This document shows positions 1-6,577 of a DNA stretch of 7,292 bases, piece by piece (the stretch's first letter is position 1; the number at the start of each line of letters is the position of its first letter). The notes under the pieces are model-generated. The model was given only the letters and a program-made list of their open reading frames with translations, searched no databases and had not been told where the DNA came from. The stretch comes from an uncultured Bacteroidales bacterium (GTDB taxonomy: Bacteria > Bacteroidota > Bacteroidia > Bacteroidales > UBA932), in contig CAMHFA010000050.1 of NCBI GenBank assembly GCA_946184255.1, positions 1-7,292 of the forward strand. The letters are read 5' to 3'. The translations under genes and the position numbers were made by a program.

Positions 1-23
1 ATTTTACTGCCCAGGCAAGACAG

Positions 24-497
24 TCAGACGGATGGGACCCGACACATTCCATACGGAGAATAGCCCATATGGATTTGGGCACCGTAAGAATGCTTGCAAA
101 GGCCCAGCATGATGAGGATGCAATCAGCTGGCTTGAGACCGGTGATCCTGACCTGACTTACCTTGTCGCTTAATTCGGTCAGCCTGTAACCTCCACACTT
201 CACCTTCACGGCATCGCTGAGGTCCGGCTTCTCTCCAATCAGCACATATCCGTTCGCAAGATCGCTTACGGCAAAGGCCACACCGATGGAAGTCTCAGCA
301 TAATTCTGGAGCATCGGAGCGGAAACAATCAGCCTGCCTTCCGGTCCCTGTGGTTCGACGGGCTCACCAACCCTACCCGGTCCCTGAGCCTGTCGAAGGG
401 CCGGATTGTCCAACTTCTCCACCGCCTTAAGCGCACCGCCTGTACTTGCAGCGGCAACCAGCAGCGCCGTATCTTTTATGAAAGTCCTCCTCTTCAT
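24..497 (-). pseudogene. Truncated metallophosphoesterase-type protein: Tat-like signal plus N-terminal Fn3-like domain only
   Basis: The 157-residue frame starts MKRRTFIKD, a twin-arginine-like motif (RR-x-F-x-K), followed by a hydrophobic Ala-rich stretch (about residues 10-25). Residues 56-124 (SAPMLQNYAETSIGVAF through the RITGLKPA strand) resemble the fibronectin-like N-terminal domain that precedes the catalytic domain in exported Bacteroidota metallophosphoesterases / purple-acid-phosphatase-like enzymes. Such proteins are normally several hundred residues long. Here the frame stops at a TGA (24-26), and no metal-binding motif (such as GDxH or GNHD) is present. After LKPA the usual aromatic strand (of the YYYRVGA type) is replaced by DCILIMLGL, while spacing to a following SYG is kept, so the 3' part looks decayed. 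Residues 34-52 are encoded by an inserted palindromic repeat. It lies 49 bases downstream of the thioredoxin gene on the same strand. I infer a broken, probably non-catalytic remnant. A remainder of the gene could lie beyond the left edge in another frame. The family call comes from memory of homologues, not a search. Confidence 0.6.
341..400. repeat. Palindromic dispersed-type repeat inserted in frame in a coding sequence
   Basis: Two 13-base arms, TTCGACGGGCTCA (354-366) and TGAGCCTGTCGAA (385-397), are inverted repeats with one mismatch, separated by an 18-base loop. A 10-base direct repeat CCGGTCCCTG occurs at 341-350 and again at 377-386. On the minus strand the unit is read as LRQAQGPGRVGEPVEPQGP (residues 34-52 of the surrounding frame), a low-complexity Gln/Gly/Pro/Glu linker unlike the flanking protein. 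The arm sequence TTCGACAGGCTCAGGGACC and its translation LRQAQGP match a small repeat I recall as scattered through many bacterial genomes, including in-frame inside genes. Only one copy is visible here, so dispersal itself is recalled rather than seen. It encodes no protein of its own and is too short to be an IS. Confidence 0.75.
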
Positions 498-546
498 ACG
501 CTATCTTTTTACGTGATTTACAATTGATTAATTCTCAGCTATTTAC

Positions 547-1038
547 CTAATTTACGAGATACTTTTTCAACGCTTCACGTATCGCCTGGCCACGGAGGTT
601 CCTCTCCAGGATGGTCCCATCCGGTCCGACAAGGATTATGTAGGGGATGTAATTGAAACCATACGCCTCCGGAACAGATTCCGGAACACTCAGTATCTGC
701 TTCCATGGAACCTTGAATTCATTGACAGCCTTAAGGGTGTTCTCCGGTTTGTCGAATACAGGAGCCCCGACAATGTCGAAATTCTTGTCCTTGAACTCGT
801 AATAAATGTCTTTCATGTTCGGGATTTCTTCCCTGCACGGTCCGCACCAGGAGGCCCAGAAGTCCACGAGGATGTACTTCCCTTTGCCGACGTAATCGGA
901 CAGTTTCAACTCCTTACCGTCCGGCTGAACGGCCTTGAAGTCAATGTATTTCTCCGGAGACGGTTTTGATGTCTGACCGTAGGCAGCCACGCCCAACATA
1001 AGCGCCAGTGCTGCAATAACTGATAATCTGATATTCAT
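547..1038 (-). CDS. Periplasmic TlpA/ResA-like thioredoxin-fold oxidoreductase
   Basis: The 163-residue product begins with a signal peptide (MNIRLSVIAALALMLGVAAYGQ, likely cleaved near residue 21). A single thioredoxin-fold domain follows (about residues 30-160). The active site is WCGPC at residues 64-68, within the VDFWASWCGPCREEIP context typical of the AhpC-TSA/Redoxin TlpA-ResA group. A cis-proline candidate is IPY (131-133), before the ILVGPDGTIL strand. Proteins of this kind catalyse thiol-disulfide exchange outside the cytoplasm, generally as reductants. The length fits a minimal form; the N-terminal DUF4369-type domain common in Bacteroidota relatives is absent. It follows the MBOAT gene with 34 bases between, on the same strand, so it is probably co-transcribed, and no -7 box was seen in that gap. 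No cytochrome-maturation genes are nearby, so a ccm role is not supported. The substrate is unknown; cysteine-bearing exported proteins of the upstream genes are one possibility. Confidence 0.9.
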   Translation of the reverse strand: MNIRLSVIAALALMLGVAAYGQTSKPSPEKYIDFKAVQPDGKELKLSDYVGKGKYILVDFWASWCGPCREEIPNMKDIYYEFKDKNFDIVGAPVFDKPENTLKAVNEFKVPWKQILSVPESVPEAYGFNYIPYIILVGPDGTILERNLRGQAIREALKKYLVN

Positions 1039-1072
1039 TTTGCCTGATAATTACATGCAATATACGAATAAA

Positions 1073-2953
1073 TTAAAACTGGAAATAAATGAAACTCTGG
1101 AGGTCGGCGGTGACGAACTGGCATATAACAAAGACAGCTGCAGCGCAGGCCAGTACCATCAGGACAAGAGGCATCTTGGCGAACCAGATGCGGTAACGAC
1201 GCTTGAAATCGTCTGGAAGCCAATGGATCAGCATTCCTATGACGAAAACCAGGATGATGCTTCTGTGCTGCCAAGCCATTTGAGGAACCAGGGACCAATC
1301 CCACTGTCCTCCGATTTGGTTAACCATGTTCTTCGCAGTACTCCATGCTTTCTCGTTTGCCTCTGCCGGATCCAGATTCGATCCGCTGCGGAAGAAAAGA
1401 CGGGTGAAGGTTATGAATATGAAAGTCATCAGCACTGCCCATGAATCCCTGATCCACTTAATTGCCGGTCCCTCTGAAGTAAAAGGACCGGGCTTGTGGA
1501 AGAGGTGGAAAACCATACCGGCAAAAGCACCTGCGAGGATGATAAGAGTCCACCAGAAGAATAGATTGAAAACTGGAGCACCGAAGTAATACCGCAAAGC
1601 ACCGAAAACTGAAACGACAAAACCTATAACCAGGACCTTGAAATAGGCATTACATCCATGCCAGAACCGGTAGATAAGAATTCCGAGTCCGTTGAGCCCG
1701 CCCCAGATCATGAAGTTCCAGCTTGCTCCATGCCACAGTCCCCCAAGGAGCATGGTATCCATCCTGTTGATGTCCGAGATCAACTCCTTGCGCCAGCCTT
1801 TCTTGAAGATGATCAGAAGGGCGATAACAAAGGTCATTGCAAGTACCGAGAAAAACACCCACCAGCTTCCGGCAAGGGCTGAAGCAAGGAAAGCTATTCC
1901 CAAAATTATAGCATAGGATCCGAAGGTTCCGTTGCGGTTTCCTCCCAGGGGGATGTAAAGATAATCCCGGAGCCAAGTGGAAAGGGAAATGTGCCATCTG
2001 CGCCAGAATTCAGTCGCGTTCTTAGCCTTGTAGGGCGAGTTGAAGTTCTTTGGCAGATAGAAGCCCATTAACATAGCCACTCCGGTAGCGATGTCAGTAT
2101 AGCCCGAAAAGTCGGCATAGACCTGGAGGGAATAGCCAAACAAGGCTGTCAGGTTCTCGAATCCAGTGTACAGCATCGGATTCTCGAAAACCCTGTCGCA
2201 GAAGTTCACTGCAAGGTAGTCGCTGAGGATCAGTTTCTTGGCAAGTCCGTTAAGGATCCAGAACACTGCAAAGCCGAACTGGGTCCTGCCGAGGAAGAAC
2301 GGCTTCCTCAGTTGGGGGATGAATTCCCTTGCCCTGACTATGGGGCCGGCCACAAGCTGAGGAAAGAAACTGAGATAAAACCCGAAGTCAAGGAAATTCC
2401 TGACCGGAGCCATTCCCCTGGAAACATCCACCACATAGCTTATCGCTTGGAATATGAAGAACGAAATACCGACAGGGAGGAATATGGAATCGACGCTGAA
2501 TGCCTGGGAGCCGGCGATGGCATTCCCGGCTGCAGCAAACCAGTCCTTTACAATGAAAGAGGTTCCAAACAGGTTGTTGACGACATCTGTCAGGAAATAT
2601 GCGTACTTGTAATAGCACAAAAGAGACAGGTCCACCACGATGCTCAGCACCACTAGGGCTTTCCGCCAGCCGGAATGCCCGCAACGGGGCAACAGCAATC
2701 CTGCCAAGTAGTTGTAAACTATCACGAAGCCCAGCAGGATCAGGAAAAGTCCGCTTGTCTTGTAGTAGAAGAAAAGGCTGGCAAAGAAGATGAATGCATT
2801 CCTCAACAGAATCTTGCTGCGGAACACGCAGAGGAAAGCCAGGACGATGGCGAAGAAGGCCCAGAAATAGAACTGGGTGAACAGCAGCGGATGGGCCTGG
2901 TCGAAAGAGAACAGGTTACCCAGAAAATCAAATGCTACCTCCTTCAATCCCAT
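1073..2953 (-). CDS. MBOAT-family membrane-bound O-acyltransferase (AlgI-like)
   Basis: This 626-residue polytopic protein has many hydrophobic segments (for example about 26-45, 50-64, 67-90, 99-115, 157-176, 345-383, 437-482, 503-520 and 592-614). MBOAT hallmarks appear in order: LPVGISFFIFQAISYVVDV (159-177), FFPQLVAGPIVR (196-207), QVYADFSGYTDIATG (277-291), FWRRWHISLSTWLRDYLYIP (316-335), GGNR (337-340), and LLGGLWHGASWNF (402-414) with the invariant histidine His408. AlgI, DltB and PatA relatives take an acyl group from a cytoplasmic donor, usually acetyl-CoA, and pass it through the membrane to an SGNH partner or polymer outside. Known AlgI proteins are about 500 residues; the extra length here includes a hydrophobic insert (about 345-398) between GGNR and the His408 motif. 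The start overlaps the upstream SGNH gene by 10 bases, implying translational coupling. The protein is probably the membrane transporter/transferase of a glycan O-acylation complex. The acceptor cannot be deduced; acetyl is the default guess. Confidence 0.93.
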   Translation of the reverse strand: MGLKEVAFDFLGNLFSFDQAHPLLFTQFYFWAFFAIVLAFLCVFRSKILLRNAFIFFASLFFYYKTSGLFLILLGFVIVYNYLAGLLLPRCGHSGWRKALVVLSIVVDLSLLCYYKYAYFLTDVVNNLFGTSFIVKDWFAAAGNAIAGSQAFSVDSIFLPVGISFFIFQAISYVVDVSRGMAPVRNFLDFGFYLSFFPQLVAGPIVRAREFIPQLRKPFFLGRTQFGFAVFWILNGLAKKLILSDYLAVNFCDRVFENPMLYTGFENLTALFGYSLQVYADFSGYTDIATGVAMLMGFYLPKNFNSPYKAKNATEFWRRWHISLSTWLRDYLYIPLGGNRNGTFGSYAIILGIAFLASALAGSWWVFFSVLAMTFVIALLIIFKKGWRKELISDINRMDTMLLGGLWHGASWNFMIWGGLNGLGILIYRFWHGCNAYFKVLVIGFVVSVFGALRYYFGAPVFNLFFWWTLIILAGAFAGMVFHLFHKPGPFTSEGPAIKWIRDSWAVLMTFIFITFTRLFFRSGSNLDPAEANEKAWSTAKNMVNQIGGQWDWSLVPQMAWQHRSIILVFVIGMLIHWLPDDFKRRYRIWFAKMPLVLMVLACAAAVFVICQFVTADLQSFIYFQF

Positions 2954-4206
2954 GACATCCTCCTCCTGAGATGTTCCATGTATTTACCCATCAGGGCATT
3001 GTACAAAAGGTCGCCGACAACGGCATAGCCCTCCTCGGTAAAATGAATCTTGTCGCGTTTGGCAAGGCCGGCATCTTCCCAGTCCTTCATGGTGCCCAAT
3101 CCTCCCATGATCTCGAAGAGATTCCACACTCCTCCTCCACAATCAGTGCAGATCCTGAAAAAAGCGTCCTCAACTTCCAAGATGTTCCTGTTGACTGAAT
3201 AGACCCTCCGCCTTACACGCCTGTAACTGTCATTATTTGTGATGAACAGAAGGGCACAGTCGGGATTCACTGCCTTGATTCTGGAAACAAGGGTCTTGTA
3301 ACGGCGGATGAAATCATCCTTATGGAATTCCTTTCCTGAAGCATCATTTATTCCTATTCCGAAAATCACCAAATCCGGACGGACCATTTCCAGATCCCTT
3401 CCGAAATCCTCACATTTGAGATATGATGGAAGAGCTGCCCCATTGACACCTATTCCGGTAACGGTTATTCCGGGATTAGAATTATCCAAGAGAATCCCTG
3501 TAACTGTAAGTTCTCCTCCTGTGCCTCCAACAGCGACAGTCACCGAGTCTGCCACCTGCGGTAGATGGAACGACCATATCGACTTCTCATAGTCCCGAAC
3601 CCCAGTAATGGAATCCCCGGATTCTAGTACAATCAAGGGGAATCGATCTCCTCCAAATGAATAACCCAAAACATCCACCTTGTCGAACTTGAATGAAGGA
3701 TCCATGGCCGTTGCGTTCCTGGCATTGAGGACTATCCTCAGGAATGCTGTGGAATCGGAAGTAGTGAGTGCCATACCTGAAATTCCAAGGGGTCTGTCAA
3801 TCTCCCTCTGGGTATTTTTAGTAGTTTTCCACTCTCCACCTGACCTGGTCCTGAAGCTGCTGGGGTTATTTGTCTTGGCTGCCGAAAAAGGAAAGACAAG
3901 TCCACGACCGCCATCCAGATCGGGACCAAGGGCCAGAAGGTCATTCCGCAACTGTCTGGTAAAGGTGCCGTCCTGCACGTGGGACCCGCCTATATGGATG
4001 ATATTGAGGTTGTCAGAACCATTGAAAAGGACCCTGTCCAGCTTGGAAAAAAGAGTTTCAAAAGCAGAGCTGTCCCCACGGAAGGTAATCCTGTTCCGGT
4101 CGAAACGGGAAAATTCCAGATCCGGCAAATCCCTCCTGACGGTCTGTCCGAACAGGATAGATGGCAGTAGCAGCAATGCCAATGAATATGCAATCCGCTT
4201 CATCAT
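2944..4206 (-). CDS. Secreted SGNH/GDSL-type protein, probable acyltransferase partner of the MBOAT (GGSH variant)
   Basis: The 420-residue product has a signal peptide (MMKRIAYSLALLLLPSILFG, cleavage near residue 20). The SGNH blocks are: block I as IIHIGGSHVQDG (69-80) with nucleophile candidate Ser75; block III as IFGIGIND (281-288); block V as DKIHFTEEGY (385-394) with Asp385 and His388. The residue before the serine is Gly rather than the usual Asp of GDS. Between blocks I and III lies a long beta-rich region (about 150-260) ending in GILLDNSNPGITVTGIGVNG, probably an inserted jelly-roll-like domain. A CxxC pair, Cys353-Cys356, precedes a WNLFEIMGGLGTM segment that is also present in the upstream SGNH protein. 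The start codon sits in an ATGA overlap with that gene; the second Met (4201-4203) is an alternative start. SGNH partners of MBOATs (AlgJ/AlgX, PatB) transfer or hydrolyse acetyl esters on exported glycans. A transferase role is inferred from context, and an esterase is the alternative. Confidence 0.87.
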   Translation of the reverse strand: MMKRIAYSLALLLLPSILFGQTVRRDLPDLEFSRFDRNRITFRGDSSAFETLFSKLDRVLFNGSDNLNIIHIGGSHVQDGTFTRQLRNDLLALGPDLDGGRGLVFPFSAAKTNNPSSFRTRSGGEWKTTKNTQREIDRPLGISGMALTTSDSTAFLRIVLNARNATAMDPSFKFDKVDVLGYSFGGDRFPLIVLESGDSITGVRDYEKSIWSFHLPQVADSVTVAVGGTGGELTVTGILLDNSNPGITVTGIGVNGAALPSYLKCEDFGRDLEMVRPDLVIFGIGINDASGKEFHKDDFIRRYKTLVSRIKAVNPDCALLFITNNDSYRRVRRRVYSVNRNILEVEDAFFRICTDCGGGVWNLFEIMGGLGTMKDWEDAGLAKRDKIHFTEEGYAVVGDLLYNALMGKYMEHLRRRMSWD

Positions 4207-5654
4207 CTCCCCATATATTCATCGACATAGTCTTCCGGAAGCTTCCTGCGAAGCAGCTGGAAATCGTAATAGACAAGGAGAGACCTGGCGATTGCGCTGC
4301 CGATCTCATTGGCTCCCCTTGTTGTGAAATGGATATAATCCGGGCCTGCAAGCGGAGGATTATGGTTTACCCATCTGCGCATGGAACCTTCTCCGCCCAT
4401 CATGTTGAAGGTGTCCCAATAAGCGACACCGTTCTGGAGGCAGTGGACCTTCAGGGAATCATTCAATTCGGGAAGAAGCGGCCAGGTCACCAGATAACCG
4501 TCATAACTTTTGCACATGTCAGCCGGTCCGACGAAGAGCAATTTTGCCCTTGGAGCCACCTTCCTGAAATAATCGAACTGCTCATCCATTTTGTCCACGT
4601 AAAGGGAAATACCCTTCCGTGAACCGATGCCGGGCATGGCATTGCCACCGAACTGGAGGATGATCAAGGGGGTGTCCATCAAGTCGAAAGACTGCTTCAT
4701 CAATGTGGAATCCATGTCATCGAAGACAGTTCCTGCGCATCCCCTCAATGCCACATTGTCAACAGTTACTCCCGGAGAACCATCGAGCATGATTCCGTAA
4801 ACTTCTGCGTCACCGGTGAAAGAAAGGGAACCTGAAACCACTTCAGTCGGGAGGGTCCAAGAGAGTAACGAGACTTCATCCTTCGCAGAATCAATAACCT
4901 CAGTCGTGGCCTTGATGGTATCGCACTTCAGTGTCACCGACAATCCGGGACTGTTGTGCCCAAGAAGGACAGAAACCTTTGAAATCCTTTTCGCCCTCTC
5001 CTGGGCATATCGGTTGTCGGTCCTCCGGAAATTGAAACGGCCACTTCCGAACACCTTGACACTCTGGGCCATGGGGCCGTAACGGTGGGTGGAAGTCCAG
5101 TTGGACAACGAATCCATGACCCGGGCATAACGGGTAAGTGCCCCACTGGCATGCTGCATCACTGATACCGAAGAAATGGGTTTTATCATGGGTACCATAC
5201 CGGGGCCGGAACCGCCGAACCTATCCTGTAAGCCCTGGCGCAGTACAGAGGAAATCCTGTCCATTTCAAGCTGGGAATCCCCATAATGCATTATCCTGAC
5301 CACCTTGCCCTCGGAAGAAGCATTCTCCATTTCAACGAACAAGGAGTCGAAAAAGGTATAGCTGCTGTCCGGAGTGAAGACACGGTTGGGGTCCGTGGAA
5401 AAATATTCCTTGAAGAAACCCAAGGTGTCGGACGATTCCTGGATAAGCTCGATTGATCTGCGGGCCGCCAGAAGGACCGAATCTACGTCGGGATCGTGAC
5501 GTCCCTCCTTCAGATCCCTCAGGTAGGATTCGTACGAAGGGAACCTGAACGTCATGCCACCGGCCTTGAACCCGCCGGAGGGAAAGAAATACCAGCAGGC
5601 CAGGATGACGGCGAGTACAGAAATGACGAAGATCGCTATGGCGTGACGTTTCAT
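4203..5654 (-). CDS. Membrane-anchored SGNH/GDSL-type protein, second partner of the MBOAT module
   Basis: The chosen start gives 483 residues: MKRHAIAIF and a hydrophobic segment (about 6-24), probably an uncleaved anchor with the rest outside the cytoplasm. An ILAC sequence inside it could be read as a weak lipobox. An in-frame ATG 57 bases upstream (5709-5711) would add 19 polar residues, but a -7 promoter box lies inside that extension, so the shorter form is favoured. Motifs on the 483-residue scale are IMHYGDSQLEM (121-131, Ser127), QFGGNAMPG (334-342) in the block III position, and DYIHFTTRG (439-447, Asp439/His442). Block III has GGN followed by Ala instead of the usual Asp. A beta-rich middle region ends in YGIMLDGSPGVTVDNVALRG, matching the same place in the downstream SGNH protein, so the two are diverged tandem paralogues. 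It is the first gene of the run and overlaps the next by 4 bases. A role in O-acyl transfer to an exported glycan is inferred. Confidence 0.87.
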   Translation of the reverse strand: MKRHAIAIFVISVLAVILACWYFFPSGGFKAGGMTFRFPSYESYLRDLKEGRHDPDVDSVLLAARRSIELIQESSDTLGFFKEYFSTDPNRVFTPDSSYTFFDSLFVEMENASSEGKVVRIMHYGDSQLEMDRISSVLRQGLQDRFGGSGPGMVPMIKPISSVSVMQHASGALTRYARVMDSLSNWTSTHRYGPMAQSVKVFGSGRFNFRRTDNRYAQERAKRISKVSVLLGHNSPGLSVTLKCDTIKATTEVIDSAKDEVSLLSWTLPTEVVSGSLSFTGDAEVYGIMLDGSPGVTVDNVALRGCAGTVFDDMDSTLMKQSFDLMDTPLIILQFGGNAMPGIGSRKGISLYVDKMDEQFDYFRKVAPRAKLLFVGPADMCKSYDGYLVTWPLLPELNDSLKVHCLQNGVAYWDTFNMMGGEGSMRRWVNHNPPLAGPDYIHFTTRGANEIGSAIARSLLVYYDFQLLRRKLPEDYVDEYMGR

Positions 5655-5672
5655 ACAGTCAAAACAAGGCCC

Positions 5673-5680
5673 CAAAGTTA
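5673..5680 (-). promoter_or_regulatory. Candidate Bacteroidota -7 box for the SGNH-SGNH-MBOAT run
   Basis: The minus strand reads TAACTTTG, a full match to the Bacteroidales -7 consensus TAnnTTTG. Transcription would begin near 5666-5668, giving a leader of about 12-14 bases before the ATG at 5652-5654. I see no TTTG -33 box at the expected 19-21 base distance; that element is less conserved. The position argues against translation starting at 5711. It could be a chance match, since the motif is short. Confidence 0.55.
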
Positions 5681-5689
5681 CAAATTTCT

Positions 5690-5697
5690 TATATTTG
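5690..5697 (+). promoter_or_regulatory. Candidate Bacteroidota -7 box for the CBM9-like/transglutaminase pair
   Basis: The plus strand reads TATATTTG, a full match to TAnnTTTG. Transcription would start near 5702-5704, leaving a leader of about 33-35 bases before the ATG at 5737. No clear -33 TTTG is present at the expected spacing. The box lies only 9 bases from the opposite-facing box, so the two promoters share their upstream DNA. CAAAT (5681-5685) and ATTTG (5693-5697) form a small inverted repeat overlapping it. Confidence 0.55.
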
Positions 5698-5736
5698 TAG
5701 TAGGTATCCATTTGTGCAACAAAATCTTTATTTGAT

Positions 5737-6555
5737 ATGAACTCCTACAAAATCAAACGGGTAAAAGGTCCTATACGGATAGACGGCAATCTTGACAAGG
5801 ACGTCTGGAAAAATGCCGAAAAGTCCGGTCGTTTCGTAGATGCGGTCGGAGGAACTCCTGGAGTTTATGACACCAGGGCGGCCATCCTGTGGGATGACGA
5901 GGCCTTGTATGTAGGCTTCTGGGTGGAAGAACCCTATCCGGCTGCCACCCTTACAGAGAGGGACAGCCTTCTGTGGGTGGAGAATGACCTGGAGGTTTTC
6001 ATCGCCGGTGAAGACACTTATTATGAATTGGAGATCAATGCCCTTGGTGTCATCTATGAGGTCTTCTATCTATGGAGGGATGCCTATCCTGTCTTTGATT
6101 CATCAGGAAAGCTGATTTCAGGTAAGCCCTATTTCGCCAAGGACAGATTCGACATCCTGAAAAACGGAGCCATCAGTTTCGGAGGAAATTTCGACAGGAA
6201 TGACGACCATTTCTGGACAGGAATCAATCCCAGGGGGTTGAGATGGGTGTATCGGACTTGGGATTTCCCTGGACTGGAAGTAGCAGTCAAAGTGGACGGC
6301 AAACTGAATGACCCGTCAGTTGTGTCAAAGGGATGGACGGCAGAGATCAAATTCCCTTGGAAAGGTTTCGCAGACCTTTTCGGCAAGGATCAGGTCACTC
6401 CGGCAGACGGAGACATCTTGAAGCTGTTCCTTGGACGTTACAATCTATTCCATTTTAACGGGAAACCGGTGAATGCCGGTTGGAGCTGGCATCCCATCTG
6501 GGTTGCTGACAACCACAATCCGGAAAGGTTCGGTTCCTTTGTCATTACTGAATAG
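5737..6555 (+). CDS. CBM9-like carbohydrate-binding family protein without export signal
   Basis: The 272-residue product is a single beta-sandwich domain of the CBM9-like type found in many Bacteroidota proteins. Characteristic segments are IRIDGNLDKDVWKNA (13-27), the opening 'small number, large change' strand; AILWDDEALYVGFWVEEP (49-66); VENDLEVFIAGEDTYYELEI (81-100) running into NALGVIYEVFY; GWTAEIKFPWKGF (199-211) near the C-terminus; and the terminal NPERFGSFVI (261-270). Tryptophans and tyrosines are abundant, as expected for a sugar-binding face, but which ones bind ligand cannot be told. No catalytic module is fused. The N-terminus begins MNSYKIKRVKGPIRID with no signal peptide or hydrophobic segment. 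Many related proteins, as I recall them, are exported, so this form is either cytoplasmic or uses an unrecognised start; the -7 box 40 bases upstream leaves no room for a longer N-terminus. It is probably co-transcribed with the downstream gene after a 22-base gap. Ligand and role are unknown. Confidence 0.85.
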   Translation: MNSYKIKRVKGPIRIDGNLDKDVWKNAEKSGRFVDAVGGTPGVYDTRAAILWDDEALYVGFWVEEPYPAATLTERDSLLWVENDLEVFIAGEDTYYELEINALGVIYEVFYLWRDAYPVFDSSGKLISGKPYFAKDRFDILKNGAISFGGNFDRNDDHFWTGINPRGLRWVYRTWDFPGLEVAVKVDGKLNDPSVVSKGWTAEIKFPWKGFADLFGKDQVTPADGDILKLFLGRYNLFHFNGKPVNAGWSWHPIWVADNHNPERFGSFVITE

Positions 6556-6577
6556 CCAAGTCTGAAATCCAGCCGTC

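Noticed and set aside
341..400. CRISPR repeat or insertion-sequence terminus
   Set aside because: There is a single palindromic unit with no spacer array, no transposase and no second copy in the window.
498..546. Terminator or promoter between the thioredoxin gene and the metallophosphoesterase fragment
   Set aside because: The 49 bases are AT-rich but form no GC-rich hairpin with a T tract, and no TAnnTTTG box was found on the minus strand.
1035..1304. Minus-strand frame overlapping the 3' end of the MBOAT gene
   Set aside because: It is out of frame within the MBOAT coding sequence, lacks domain features and looks like a shadow.
1040..4622. Plus-strand open frames opposite the MBOAT and SGNH genes (for example 1040-1444, 2312-2656, 2675-3028, 3680-4327, 4161-4622)
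   Set aside because: They lie antisense to genes with strong family motifs, show no recognisable domains, and have compositions expected of reverse-strand readings.
5655..5711. Longer N-terminus of the anchored SGNH protein starting at 5711
   Set aside because: The additional 19 residues are polar, precede a typical short Lys-Arg plus hydrophobic anchor, and their codons overlap the TAACTTTG promoter box, so the ATG at 5652-5654 is preferred.
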